Part shown: piece by piece, positions 30,892 to 42,400 of the stretch
Layout of the letters: each line of letters begins with the position of its first letter
How positions within the stretch are numbered: the first letter of the stretch is position 1
Notes under the pieces: generated by a model
What the model was told of the DNA's origin: nothing
The model's input: only the letters and a program-made list of their open reading frames with translations
Databases searched by the model: none
Position numbers and translations under genes: made by a program
Source of the DNA: Toxorhynchites rutilus septentrionalis
Taxonomy: Eukaryota > Arthropoda > Insecta > Diptera > Culicidae
Direction: 5' to 3'
NCBI RefSeq assembly: GCF_029784135.1
Contig: NC_073744.1
Coordinates: 71,660,593 to 71,724,592 of the forward strand
DNA length: 64,000 nucleotides

Positions 30892-31859
30892 GGGTAAATG
30901 ATCTTGGTTTGTCCAATTTGGGGTGTTTTTACGCAACTAGTAAAAGCAAATCGATTTTTCTTCATGAAAATCACACATAATCGATACGAGTTTGGGTTTG
31001 TTGAAAAGCCCCAAGTCTCTAGTTGCTAATACTACCATAAGATGTTGAAATTATTCAAATTTTTATGTTTTTTAACGATTTTCCTTAAAGAAGAATTATG
31101 ATCATGGTTTGACCACCTCTGATCATGGTTTGCCCAAAAAAATGATCATGGTTTGTCCGGTTTTAGAAAACTCCATTTTTGAATGAAAACATTCGAATTC
31201 ACAATTAGATGTTGCATTTATCATTGCTTGAGTTTACTGTCATCATATTGATTCATTCATAATTTAGGCTTTCTTCAGAATATTGCTTTTTCTTGAGCAT
31301 TTTAGAAGTGTTCACCTCAACACAATCAACACAGAAAAACCATACTTCTGCTATGCGCGATGCACACCATAAACAAACATAAACAAACTGCAGCGCGCCA
31401 AGCGGTTGCCATAGAAATCATGTGGACAAAACAACATTATTGAATTGGACAACTCATGATCAGAATTGAGTTCATCAAATTGCGTTAATTTAATGGTTTA
31501 GCTATGTAAATCCGATACAAATGGTGAGCAAGCATGATGTTTACAATATTTATAAGTGTTGTAATCCAGAAAAGGTCTGAATACGTGCCAAATAATCATC
31601 TGGTGATCGATTAAAAGTTAGCTCGAATGAGGGGCGCATTGACACAAATAGAAGGTGTATTTTATAATCCGTTTTAAAGGATGTGATTTCGTAAAAATAT
31701 ACTATCAAACTACTATAAATCATGTAAAAGGCAATTTCATTTATATGTTTCGAAACATTCGAAGGCCTTATTTGTCACAGGAGCGCTGAATTAGAGCATT
31801 CAAAAAAGTGGGCAAACCGTGATCATATTTCCGACTGGACAAACCAAGATCATTTACCC
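30892..31859. mobile_element. TA-flanked MITE with GATCATGGTTTG repeats
   Basis: Inverted ends GGGTAAATGATCTTGGTTTG and, reversed, the same sequence (then TCCA). It is flanked by TA (30890-30891, 31860-31861). Removing it restores CATATAACAC, as in the parallel segment at 32057 (CATATAACACTGCG). Inside, GATCATGGTTTGNCC recurs around 31102, 31122 and 31143. The TA duplication points to Tc1/mariner. No transposase. Confidence 0.85.
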
Positions 31860-31914
31860 TAACACAGCGACCAAATACCTGTGGTTTTGTGATTTTTCAA
31901 TCAAGTGGTGGTTA

Positions 31915-32030
31915 TCGAGTTAGCATTACCCACTGGTGGTGGACTTCGGGAAGAATCCGGTAAGATACCGCTGCTGCAAAATAATTTGCCAGTTCCCCTT
32001 GGCATTGAAAATAACATGCAAGCGAAAGAG
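31915..32030 (+). pseudogene. Second H3-like fragment in family III
   Basis: CCCACTGGTGGTGGACTTCG, then GGAAGAATCCGGTAAGATAC and CGCTG, can be aligned with the H3 segment ATGGVKKPHRYRPG at nucleotide level, followed by a TTGCCAGTTCCCCTTGG block resembling LPFQRL. It lies in the repeated second half of the element. The match is short and imperfect and could be chance. Confidence 0.3.
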
Positions 32031-32877
32031 TTTATTTTAATGTTTTCTAACCATATAACACTGCGACCAAATACATTTGGTTCTGTGATTTTTCAATCAA
32101 GTGTAGTTAGCAGGGAAGCTTCTGAAGATTATTCTTCCGCATCAGTAGGATATTTTCGTATCCAATATTAGATGCATAAAACCTTGTACCTTCAACGTAA
32201 CGCTCTCGTTTTCGAAGTCCCCCAAATATTCATTTTTTCATTCATTCAGAATGGATTCAGATTCAACAACACTAAATCAACGATAGTCCTACGTCACCAT
32301 TGCGGTTATACCATAGATATAACCTGATATAACCCACTCCCTGTTTTTTGACGTAGGACTACGTCTAACCGGAAGATATAGGGGGTGAAATGGAAATCTA
32401 GGCACTGAACAAGTAGGAAAAAATGCAAGATTTGGAACGCTTATAACTCGAGCATTTCTCAATAGATCGCAAAGGATTTTGCATCAATTGATAGGAAATA
32501 TATCTACGCATCTATCATAACGAATAACATTTCATTTTTCTTGAGATAAATAATTGAATAATTGTGAAATATCAACCATTGTCCAAATACACTATGTGCC
32601 CATTTTTGATTGGTCCATTTTGTGCTCCTCAAATCGTACCGACCAAAACGGGCAACCAGAGCAGCAGCGAAATAGAATGAAGCACGATTGGAAAGGAAAA
32701 AGAAAAAAATGAGGGAAACATTGGTCGCAGTCTCACACATGCGTAATTCTCGAGCCAGCCAGTCAGCTTAAAAATCCCCTCTCCGCTGCCGTAACGATCA
32801 TTCTCATCCGAACCGTACACCACATCGTTTCGCATCACCTCACATCAACAAACCAACACAAGCAGCCATGGTTGGAT

Positions 32878-33110
32878 ATGGCAAAGGAGGAATAGTGAAG
32901 GGAAAGGCAAAATCCCTCTCGAACCTTGATCTGGAGTTCCCGCTCGTGTTGATCTGGAGTTCCCCGCAAGGGTAGCTAGGCCGAGCGCGTTAGTACCAGT
33001 GTACCAGTCCACCTAGCCGGCGTTATATAGCTTCGGCCGCCGAAGTGATCGAGTTAGCTGGCAAAGCTGCTCGCGACGATAAGAAAACCTGCATTCGGAA
33101 CAGAACACAT
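32878..33110 (+). pseudogene. Histone H2A pseudogene (type 1)
   Basis: ATG 32878 opens with MVGYGKGGIVKGKAKSLSN, a more eroded version of the H2A tail. A short GATCTGGAGTTCCCGC duplication follows. Blocks for RKG, the VIELAGKAARDDKKT segment (33045-33090) and R follow in other frames. Downstream are the histone hairpins at 33328 and 33919. Not functional. Confidence 0.82.
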
Positions 33111-33327
33111 TCGGTTCGGTGGACATCAAGACAACAGGCAGTTGCAGCGAGTGGCGAGTGGCAAACGCAATCGCAAAACGGCATCAGGTAGCAGAAGAAA
33201 AAAGTTTGTTTATACAAACTGCTTTGGTGGCAAATCCAGAACAAGGCGGCATCGAGGGCGTTCGAAATGGTTTTTTTCAAAACCACGAGTACTAAGTTTT
33301 CTAAATTGGAACCATTCCATAAAACAA

Positions 33328-33343
33328 GGCGCTTTTCAGGGCC
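33328..33343 (+). promoter_or_regulatory. Histone mRNA 3' stem-loop (H2A-1)
   Basis: GGCGCTTTTCAGGGCC, one stem mismatch from the consensus GGYYCTTTTCAGRRCC, with AACAA before and ATTAAAC after. It sits 3' of the H2A-1 pseudogene. Confidence 0.8.
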
Positions 33344-33918
33344 ATTAAACCTTCCACAAAAGAGTTTAGGAAATAAAGTTCAATGCTTTCTAAAACATTA
33401 TCCAAAATAATAATAAAACACAAATTGATGTTTTCATAATTTGTTTGCCAGGATTTGATGAGTATGTGAATTTGGCAGTTGTTCTGAGCTTATTGATAGT
33501 TGGGGACTTTCCTGATTATTCAATTTTCACCAATTCTTAAATTGTTTCGAGATTGAAAGTACAGTAATCTACAATTAGTTCGACATTTAGCTAATTGGAC
33601 GGACATGTAATGTGACTTATTTAGTTGGACATTTTTGTAAACATAGAGATCCAAATTATGATCCCACATTGAAAGTCGACACTGTACCACTGTCATCGCA
33701 AATGTTCAATTACAGGTTAAAATTACCTCCAATCCGACACTGAGTAGTGGTAATGCGACGTGTCATTGAATGTAATTTACTGTAAAATATGTCACAAGCT
33801 GGATGGGAAGAAATTTTCCAACTGTGAAAGCTGTGGCGAGTGACAACAAATCGCTAAACAGGAAGGTTTAGCCGAACAAGATGGGAATATCGAGTGATAA
33901 CAAAAACACAACACCAAA

Positions 33919-33934
33919 GGTTCTTTTCAGAACC
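33919..33934 (+). promoter_or_regulatory. Histone mRNA 3' stem-loop (H2A-2), consensus
   Basis: GGTTCTTTTCAGAACC, perfect. It is retained although the H2A-2 coding region and promoter are deleted in this copy. Confidence 0.87.
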
Positions 33935-34111
33935 ATTAACATATTCATAAAGAGTAAACAGTAAACTAATTCATTTTTCAGGTAGATAGGTAGGTATTCA
34001 CGTAGGTGAAGAAAATAAAACAATATATTTAAAATATATATTTAACAAAAGCTGTCCCCTTTGCATAGTCCTACGTCACTCCGGTTATGTCCCCGACATT
34101 ACCCACCCGTC

Positions 34112-34862
34112 TTTTTTATCTTCTTATACCAGTGATATTACTTTTCATTAATTATAATAAGAGGAAAAAATTTATAAAGATGAACGAAATTATTCCCTGT
34201 ACATATTTGTAACAAGGAATGAAAATTTTTTAAATCAAAAAAATATATATATTCATAAAATACATTGAATGCATAGAGCCTTTGCAAAAACACAAGCTTT
34301 GGCATATATTTCAATGAACACTGCACCATTTGTCATTCATTTGGTATCTCACTCCGAAATGAACCTCTCACGTAAGGGCAATCGCCTTCGGCGATACGGT
34401 GACCTAAGTCATGTGACTTTGAGGAGTTCATTGCTGTCACATTCCATTCGCGCCAGGGGTTAGACATCAATTGAATATAGGCTACCCAAAATCAAAATCA
34501 ATATGGCGTCATTTGTTTATCAACATATCATTTACTAAGATTGAAATCGAAAAATGCGCTGCTTTATTCTAACTGCATGAGCGATTTTCATATTTCGGTT
34601 TCACATGGAGGTGTTCACATTTAACATGGAGTTTAAAGTTAGCCACTATTCGACTATATAACCGGACCGAATTGTAAACAACAGTAATTGATTGAACCAA
34701 AATGTCAGTGAACCGCAGCAATATTGGGTACACTGGCGATATGAGGGATTTGACGTTTTAGTCGTACCCCTGATTCGCGCAGGAGAATCAGCCCCTTTAT
34801 TTTTGTGCATGAAATGTTGGTAATTCTTGGATCTATGATCCATGATATTCGAATAATGGACA
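34112..34862. other. Unassigned sequence between two family I ends
   Basis: AT-rich, no gene recognised. GGGCAATCGCCTTCGGCGAT near 34376 contains a small hairpin (ATCGCCTTCGGCGAT). It may be the interior of the element whose terminus is at 34863-34918. Confidence 0.35.
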
Positions 34863-34918
34863 CCCCTTGGTGTAGTCCTACGTCTCTCCGGTTATGTCTA
34901 CGACATTACCCACCCGTC
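34863..34918 (+). mobile_element. Right terminus of a further family I-type element
   Basis: GTAGTCCTACGTCTCTCCGG, then TTATGTCTACGACATTACCC and ACCCGTC, followed by TTTTT. It matches the family I right end with a few differences. Its left end was not found, so the element may be truncated or contain 34112-34862. Confidence 0.6.
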
Positions 34919-34972
34919 TTTTTACATTTCATATCATAAGCTAACCCTCTAAGTTGTGTTTCACAAGTTATA

Positions 34973-34978
34973 TTTATT
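34973..34978 (-). terminator. Poly(A) signal of BCAS2
   Basis: AATAAA on the minus strand, 28 bp downstream of the BCAS2 stop codon, a usual distance for a short insect 3' UTR. Confidence 0.7.
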
Positions 34979-35005
34979 CAAAGAAAAAGAATGCATTCTA
35001 GGAAA

Positions 35006-35725
35006 TTAATTGTCAATTTTATTTCCTTGTCTTTGCGTTGAATATTTTTCAATTTTTTTCTGATAAATCTTTTCTTCTAATTTTACACATGCTTGCTCGA
35101 TTTCGTAATTTTTTGAAACTAGCATTACCCATTGGGCTTCTAGTGATCTTAACTTTTCACCACCTTGAGTTTGTTTAGATTTCCTTTTCCAGTTGACATC
35201 CTGAATTTCTTTTTTTAAAGCCTCCAACCGCACCTGTGCCTTAGCTTGCATTGCAGTTAGTACCTCTAAATAAGATTTCCACATTTCACAGCCGTATTCC
35301 ATCATCATGTCAAGGTTTATTGCTCGTACTGCTTGGTGTTCCAGCTGGGCCATAGAATTGTCAACGCTTTCGGTCCATGCTGATACCTCAGACATTTTGC
35401 CCGCAGGTGGAGGAGGGAGTTCATAACGCTTCATGCTTAGCGGCTCCATCGGAAGTCGATTCTGTATTCGTTCAAATTCAGCCGCCATCATCTCTGTTTC
35501 GAAAGCGGTCGTATTCAAAGCTGGTAGATGCTCTAGGTAATTTTTAGTAGGACGATATCTGCGACATTCCTCCTCAACCATTGCGATTGCCTGTGAAAAT
35601 AATTCATCGTTTAAAGTATCCAAATGTGGTCAAAAAAATGAACATGTTACCGCCTCTCTCACTCCAGAATCATCATATCCAAGATCAATGTAGGGCAGAG
35701 CATCAACAAGAACTTCCCCGGCCAT
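35006..35725 (-). CDS. BCAS2: Pre-mRNA-splicing factor SPF27 (BCAS2 homologue)
   Basis: SPF27/BCAS2 is a core subunit of the PRP19 (NineTeen) complex in the nucleus, which activates the spliceosome. Two exons: exon 1, 35725-35651 (25 codons, starting MAGEVLVDALPYID); a 60-bp phase-0 intron, 35650-35591 (GTAACA...TTTCACAG); exon 2, 35590-35006. The protein is 219 residues; human BCAS2 has 225. Family landmarks are RRYRPTKNYLEHL, FERIQNRLP with LSMKRYELP, NSMAQLEHQAVR and WVMLVSKNYEIEQ, with a heptad-rich C-terminal coiled coil. The Met of MDTLNDELF seen in the longest open frame lies in the intron and is not the start. A poly(A) signal lies 28 bp past the stop. No frame damage: this looks like a working host gene in a transposon-rich setting. 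Confidence 0.95.
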
Positions 35726-35846
35726 ACTTACTCAATTATAGTAAGTAAACTTTTTCACACCGGAAAAATATATTTTGTCCAGATAAACGAAATAAAAAAA
35801 CAAGAAACAAAGGCGATGAAAATGCTGTGTTTAGTGTTTGTGCCTA

Positions 35847-36362
35847 GTGATCCCCGACAATCGTTCGATTAATCGGTTAATCGAATACTTCTTACTTCTT
35901 ACAGAAATCGATTATTAATCGAACGAATACTGCGCAACCAATAATCGAAGCGAACGATAAGTTTACGTCAATTAATCGATCTAAACCCAGAGAAAACAAA
36001 AACGTATGGCTGCTGCAGTTTTATCCTGAAATTCAATCATTATCTTTAATGCTCCTCTGGGATCGTGAACGAAGTTCAATTTGTGAGTTTAGAGGAGCGT
36101 AAAAGATAATAGTTGATTTTCAGGCGGAATGAACGCTTTTTTGGTTCCTGAGAAGAACCAGCCCAGAAGGCTGAATGTCTCAAAAATAAAGAATAAAAAA
36201 AAACTTTTTTGATTCCAGGTCTGGTCTAACTAACTTATTTCGCTCCGTGTGACGATTAATCGATTAATCGATTATTTGGGGCGATTAATCCTATCGAATA
36301 ACAAAATGCTGAAAAGTATTAGATTAGCTGATGAACGATTAATTCAAAAAGTCGGGGATCAC
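35847..36362. mobile_element. TA-flanked MITE upstream of BCAS2
   Basis: Inverted ends GTGATCCCCGAC and GTCGGGGATCAC, flanked by TA (35845-35846, 36363-36364). The interior is rich in ATTAATCGATTAATCG-like palindromes. It is 516 bp with no coding capacity. It starts about 120 bp upstream of the BCAS2 ATG, so it lies in that gene's promoter region. Probably Tc1/mariner type. Confidence 0.78.
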
Positions 36363-36812
36363 TAAGTTCTACGCGACTTTTGACAAGTCGCACGGTGACC
36401 AAAGTACATAGAATAGAAGGTAAGGGATATTTCCTGTGTACACTGAGAGAAATATTTAGTAAATATGACGAATTTTTTGGTAAATATTACCAATTCGTTA
36501 GTCATTTTCGACCCTACTAATCATTGGTACATCCTACGAAAAAAAATTGGTAGACACCAATGCCAAACGAAACTATGGTTTATAAGTCCAGTGTTGGCTC
36601 AATTTTGACCCAACAAAATCGATTCGTACGTTCAGCGTTGGCTGATTTGTTGGCCCACTATCGGTACAATACAAGTGAAATTGATGGTTCTCATTTGTAA
36701 TTGGGATTAGGGATATTAACAATATGTTTTGAATATATATTTCAAAAGCTGTGCTGAAATATTTTTAACTCTATTTAATCATTGAAAAGCTTTTCCAGTA
36801 GGCTTTTAACGA

Positions 36813-37097
36813 GTGAATGTTGTATTACAGCACTCAATTGCATGCTTTTTCAAGCATCCTCATCGTCTACAGCTTAGGCAGAACCACATGGTTGAAATAC
36901 AAAAATTGAGTTTCGTTATGAAAAAGGCCTTGAGTGCGGCAGGTGTTTTTCACCTGAAAATGAAAAAAAGATGCACAGTCAAACTGATAGACTATATGCA
37001 GGATACGAAGTGGAATCACGCCGTTCGGAGGAAACAGACACCGGAGAATATGATAAAGAACTTGGAACGAATTAAGAACACGAGGCGTCGTTGTTAA
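36813..37097 (+). other. Hypothetical small Lys/Arg-rich open frame
   Basis: 94 codons, basic toward the end (KTRRRC-like tail; KNLERIKNTRRRC). No recognised domain. It lies inside the candidate inverted-repeat element. There is no evidence of expression, and it could be a chance frame or a remnant of an element-encoded protein. Confidence 0.25.
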
Positions 37098-37439
37098 CGT
37101 TTTGTTTTACTCTGAATGTTGGTACAATTATGATTGAAGCAATATAGTCACAATGGTAGATAGTGCGCGAGCTTGCAGCACACTGTTAATAATAGAGAGA
37201 TGAATCGTTGTATCGCCTAACAAAAACTTAAAAAGAAAATATAGAATTAACTTAACCATTAAAAAGAATATCCAAATACGCCAAAAATTCATATGTCAAA
37301 CAATAGAGAGTAAAAATACAAACAAACATACAAGCCTTCGCAACTTACCGCCTTCGTAGAAGTTTGATGTTAGTGACAGTTGGACTCTCAGTGCTTCTCA
37401 TATATCCACCTCGTCGTTCTCGCTACGCGACCTGAATCG

Positions 37440-38760
37440 CAAATTACATCAATTCATCCTCAACTTCGAAGGTAATTTGAAGATGGAAATCGAAACCACG
37501 TCGTACATACTCGGATCGAAACACAAATCCTCGATAATGCATGTCGTACGCTCTTTGCTCTTCTTGATGTGGTTCTCGTTGATCACGGGTGCCCCTATCG
37601 CGAATACGTTGCCAAATGCAACAATCGCGTTCAACAAATGAAATAGCTTGATTTCTACAAAATAGAACGAGTTGTGTAACAGTGCGGCAAACATTTAGAA
37701 AATAATTGAATATTCATCTATTTTCACTGGTAATCCCGATGGAAGCTACATGTATGTTGTATGTTTTTCACTCGGCCACATTATAGCTTTGAATCGGGGA
37801 CCTTTCTTTTCTGTTTTCTAACATCTCTCCCTTGGAGGTCAATGTAAGTAAATTACTCCTTCGCGGCGGAATCTTGTCCGAGGGGAACATGCATTGACAG
37901 TAGAGGCAGTTGACTTGGTTTGGGCCTAGGTAGCAGGTGGATTTTTTCTTCTGCTGTATCGACGTTTGATACGTTTGAATCTTCTGTGTCGCAGTTGTTG
38001 CTCTTGCACCGGAAGACACCAGCCCCTCCTCGTCGCTTGTGCAGCGGAACATCGGATCTGCTGTAAGAAAAATATTCTTATTCATAATATATAAGATCTT
38101 TCACAAATCTAACTACACAAAAAAGTTTACCTAAAATAGTTATCGTACACCACGTTCGTACCGTTATCTTCGCCGACGGTTCCAGCAAGGAAGCGGAGGA
38201 AATCACTTTGGAGCAATTTTATACACAAAATGACTCTCCGTTAACCCCCGGACGCGAATTTTCTGTTGTTGAGTGACCGGATATGCTCCGAAAATCGGGC
38301 TTTGATGGTAGGGTTTGTGGGCTGCTGGTAGTCGTCGCTGAGTGCCATCGCAAAGAGCTGCTTTAGAATGTTGCTAGCCGTGATAAGCGAGTGCGGACGC
38401 TTCCCGCTGTAGTTGTTATTATTGTTGTGGCGATGTGATTGGAACTATCGAACAAATTGTCCATCAGCTGGTGAGAATTTTGGCTGCAGACAGTGTGTAA
38501 CTGAAACAGCACAGACGATCTGCGTTGCTGCTACTGCTCCTCATCCGAGTCGATTTTGTCCGAATTGTAATTTTTCGTTTCCTGACGATTGTTCGGTGCT
38601 TAACAGTTGCTTCACGCTGCTGGCGGTACGATTAGCCATACTGATACCCATCGTTTCCTGGGACGACGAGTCGATCGAGGGGCAATTCATTGCTGCCGCT
38701 GGTTGTGATCTGTTGAAAACGGAAGATGTGTAAACATTAGTCGGAGCATCAATCAAATGT
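37440..38760 (-). pseudogene. Unrecognised, possibly multi-exon coding remnant
   Basis: Minus-strand pieces have coding-like composition: 38756-38541 (SSSQETMGISMANRTASSVK); a segment near 38410-38270 readable as NNNNNYSGKRPHSLITASNI then LKQLFAMALSDDYQQP; 38058-37768, which begins after a TTTTTCTTACAG acceptor-like site and has a CLYC pair; and 37694-37449 (FGNVFAIGAPVINENHIKKS). Frames change between and within pieces, suggesting introns plus decay. I do not recognise the protein. Confidence 0.35.
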
Positions 38761-39197
38761 CATCATCGCAATGCACGTGGATTTCCGTCGTTTTTAGCCT
38801 CCAGTGATAAGTTTGTTCAAAAAACATTTCACTCCTTATCACTTATCAGCTTTTCGTTTTACGCCCGCGTAAAACATTCGTTATTGTTTTCTGCGGTTAG
38901 AAACTGAAAACGAAAAATATTTAGGTAAAATGAATCATAACAAAACATCATTTACCTCCGAATCGATTCTCTTCCACTAGAGGAATGGCGATTGCACACA
39001 CAGTTGCTAGTTATGAACATACTAGAGATTACTTATGCTATGAAGTAAAATTTACGAATCATTGGTAGGGATGTAAATTGTATCTGACATCAGTTTTACA
39101 GAATTTTGGTTATATGTACAAAAATGTGTAAATTTTACCAATGTTTCAACTACTAAAGATTTGGTAGCTGCATTTACTAATGGTTTTCTCCAGTGTA

Positions 39198-40557
39198 TAC
39201 ACACGGAGAGCGCATGTGTTACACACACAACGAAGTTAGTAATAAGAAATCCTCAATTAGTTCGAAGTTCTGAAGTTTTTTCAATATTTCTCGATTTTAA
39301 AAGTTCCAAAAATCCTGAAAAGAGACAAAATCGCAAGTCGTGCCGACGGTAAATACGATAATGTACCGCTTTTTTCAGTGAAGTAAGTTTTTATGTGGTT
39401 TTTTATCGATTTCATACTGAACAGGTTTTGTTTACTTCAGCGAAATGTTGAAGTACCACGTCCCGCGATGCCGGAACAGAATAATTTCGAATGAGATAAA
39501 CTAATCGGAGATGTTTTCAGCTATCCCATGCATTCGCTCCATGGATCTGGAACGGGAACGACACTTGTTGGCGAATTGGCGCCAACGCGCCGCTACTATA
39601 GTTCATTTTCAGCCAGCACACAGCAACCCAGTTCCGACCAGCATGGTTCCTATGGTTTCGACACGGTTTCCATGGTTTCCATAAAAACACGGAATAGTAA
39701 TGCTCGAGAAAAAAGAATAGTTCATAGAAAAAGGCACGAGCGAGAGCAAGTGAACCTCGCCAGTTGAGGTTGAAATTTAATTAACATAGTTGATCTAGAT
39801 CCTATACTATAAAATATATATAAAATGTGAATTACATGAATTACAATATAGTGAATTAATATTAATCTAACTTAACCTATGCAACTATGAAAAGTAAATT
39901 TCATTACTTAAAATAATTTGTTGTCATTCCTTAACCTATTGTATGGTATAGAACTTGGTATTCGGATGATCGGACAGAAACTCTAGTTAGTACGATTGCT
40001 GTAACATTTGATCTCTTTGGATTTTTTGAATACGATTGGCAGACGATAGATGAAAGGATTAAATTACACACAGAGAAGGACTAAACGTAAGTCTAGAAAA
40101 TTTGTAACTAGCCTCGTGCAAGCATTTATATGATGAAGTCCAAAAATAAACTTATAAACTAATTCTGTGAATTTTACGGGAAAATAATAATATACCGCCC
40201 AAGTCGTCGGTTTGCTGCGTTATTATTATTCCGGAAAATCCTGATCAGTGTATCTGTTGGCAATCTCCAACAACACTGCTTCGATATAACCTCTCCACAC
40301 ATTTGATGATCAGTTTTGCATTATTTTTATAGTACAGGTGCGATAATTTTACTGTTTTAAAACGTAAAATAATTAAGTAAACTGCTTGTGTAAACAGTTC
40401 TTGTGTATAATTCAAAAAAATTTAAAAAAAATAATTTATATGGATTCGATCGATGGTTTATTACTTTTTTTTTCCTTTTTTTTTGCCTATAACTACTTCA
40501 ACAAAGCAGGGAGTAGACTACCTTCTTATTCTACTACTTTGAACGGTGATTCGTAAT
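39198..40557. other. Unassigned AT-rich sequence
   Basis: No gene recognised. An open frame at 39528-39767 (79 codons, Ser/Arg-rich) has no known domain; it includes GGTTCCTATGGTTTCGAC and ACGGTTTCCATGGTTTCCAT, a short internal repetition. The right part is very AT-rich with T and A runs. Confidence 0.35.
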
Positions 40558-40887
40558 CAGAGATGCCAGGTTTGAAGACATGTCTTCATTTTGAAGACAT
40601 CTGACTTACTGTGAAGACGTTTTAAAGACATTATGGAATATTTGAAGACATTTCAGTATGATAGCGTACGTGAGTTTTTGAGAGATATTATTTCCATGAA
40701 ATTCTAACTATTGGCCGAAAATATCGCCAAAAGAAGTAGAGCTTCGTCTGTTTCATTTGTTAACTTTTGTTCTTAGGCCGGCACCACACGATGCTACGAA
40801 CTCCCCCGAATATTGGACGCTCGATGGTTAGGCTCATCGTGTAGTCGATGGACGAACTACGAGCCTCCAATGTCGAGCGTCGAATAT

Positions 40888-40934
40888 TCGCGTTGGAAGG
40901 TAATCCGTTCGTTGTGGATTACCTTCCAACGCGA
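40888..40934. repeat. Perfect 19-bp hairpin
   Basis: TCGCGTTGGAAGGTAATCC, a 9-base loop (GTTCGTTGT), then GGATTACCTTCCAACGCGA. It lies inside the candidate MITE half. Origin unknown; a short fold-back of this quality is probably recent. Confidence 0.85.
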
Positions 40935-41138
40935 GTGGCACGAGTCAAAGGATTTTTGTCATTCGTTGATTCGACACTCGATGACATTCGATACACCGCT
41001 ACACAAGTCGTCCGAATCTATTTTTGACAGATTGGTTTGTATACAAGTTTTAGATGAAGGAACTATGAAATTGATTCATAAAATTCAAACGAATTAAACG
41101 AATGGTATAACTTACCAAAACTCCAATTCGGACGCGTA

Positions 41139-41773
41139 TTGGAGAAAAACGGAACAAACGCTAGCGAGAACATAGATAACCAAGTGAGTCATGAATTTAA
41201 GTGCGCACTAACAAAGAAATCAGGTACAAAAGAATTAATGTCGACAAGAATTAAAATTGCAAGCAATAATGAAGAAAACGTAGGGAATGTACTGAAACAA
41301 GTAGAAAATATGGCCAAGAAATTGAGAATTAGTGCGATAGCTCTAGCGCTATCAAGCATTATATATGCAATGTACAGCTTTTCAAGAAAAGCTGTAATGA
41401 CGTGCTAAAAGACTTGCAAATAGTATTGTACACACCCAAGCGTGTGATACAGAATCCAGATGAAATTAAAGAAATCCTGATAAATAATCATGACACTCCA
41501 ACCGGAGGACACATTGGAACCAACAGACTATATAAGAAACTAAGTAGACACCTGGAAACATATGAAAAACGACATTAGAAATTACGTCAAAAACTGCATA
41601 CAATGCAAACAGAATAAACATACGATACACACTAACGAAAATTTTACGGAAATCAAAACACCTCAAAAGGCATTTGACTGCGTATCTATTGACACAATTG
41701 GTCCCTTTAATAGATCAAATTCAGGAAATAGATATGCACTCACAATACAATGCAATTTATCGAAATACGTAAT
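41139..41773 (+). pseudogene. Gypsy-type relic: integrase zinc domain and start of core
   Basis: After an unassigned stretch, the plus strand reads EIKEILINNHDTPTGGHIG and TNRLYKKLS (about 41465-41545), then, after a frameshift, CIQCKQNKH (about 41600), which together form the HHCC zinc domain of Ty3/gypsy integrase. FDCVSIDTIGPFNRSNSGN (about 41674) begins the catalytic core with its first Asp. It is interrupted at 41774 by a younger gypsy LTR and continues at about 47845. Gag, protease and reverse transcriptase of this relic are absent here. Confidence 0.78.
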
Positions 41774-42355
41774 TGTAGAGTAGTACTTAATCCACCCTCC
41801 CGGTGTTAAACCATATTGGTTATATGTATCTTAGTGATTAATATGAAGTAAGGAAAGTAACGAAAAAAACCGGAATTAAGTACTGTTTTAATTATCTGTA
41901 TGCATGAAACTGCTGGTTTTAGTTAGAAAAAACTTAACCAGCCTAGGATCGAAAACTGCTGGTTTTGGTAATTGATTAGAAACAAGACTGTTGGTCTTGG
42001 TTTTTTGGGTTTCTAAAACTGCTGGTTTTAGCAAAAAATAAAAAATAAAAAATAAAAAATAAAACTGCTGGTTCTGGTGATTGAGAAAAAACGGGACTAT
42101 TGGTCTTGATGGTTATATTCCTAAAACTGCTGGTTTTAGTGAAAGAAAAAAACAGGATTAGTACTGCGTCCCAAAACTGCTGGTTTTGGTGATTTAGAAG
42201 AAACAAGGCTGTTGATCTTAGTTGTTATATTACAAAAATCTCTGGTTTTGAAGATGGGAAGGAACAATACCGTTGGGTTCATCTACCGTAGCCCTAAAAC
42301 TGTTGGTTTTAGTCACCACGGAAGGCTGTTTGAATTCCACATACTCTGGCGCTGG

Positions 42356-42400
<45 letters not shown>

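Larger units (their letters stand above)
30275..32343 (+). mobile_element. Family III element carrying H3-like pseudogene pieces
   Basis: The left end GACGTAGGACTACGTC (30275-30290) follows TTTT; the right end CCCACTCCCTG finishes at 32343 before TTTTTT. The inner blocks TTTCATTTCTATACCGGGGT on the left and ATTGCGGTTATACCATAGAT on the right match the reversed copy at 45558-46636. It contains a CCAAT/TATA promoter and histone H3-like sequence, is interrupted by a 968-bp TA-flanked MITE, and has two halves that repeat a block (AGAGTTTATTTTAATGTTTT followed by CTAA at about 30861 and 32027). Confidence 0.82.
32350..34111 (+). mobile_element. Family I histone-carrying transposon
   Basis: Runs from GACGTAGGACTACGTC (32350-32365) to ACATTACCCACCCGTC at 34111, with T runs on both sides. 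It keeps H2A-1 and its hairpin and the hairpin of H2A-2, but lacks the divergent promoter and H2A-2 coding part: the spacer reads straight from AATATGTCACAAGCTGG into the post-H2A-2 sequence near 33795. It is therefore an internally deleted form (1762 bp against about 2.4 kb). It lies directly against the right end of a family III element. Confidence 0.85.
36439..39197. mobile_element. Candidate element with long imperfect inverted repeats
   Basis: Ends TACACTGAGAGAAATATTTA (then GTAAAT) and, reversed, TACACTGGAGAAAACCATTA (then GTAAAT). Similarity continues inward, both sides holding a CCCTACCAATGAT-like block about 100-140 bp in. No clear target duplication was seen. The interior contains segments with coding-like composition on the minus strand (37440-38760). 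It may be one 2.76-kb element or two related elements around unique DNA. Confidence 0.5.

Noticed and set aside
35591..35623. Met of MDTLNDELF as the BCAS2 start
   Set aside because: It lies in the 60-bp intron. Exon 1 at 35651-35725 supplies the conserved N-terminus in frame with good splice sites.
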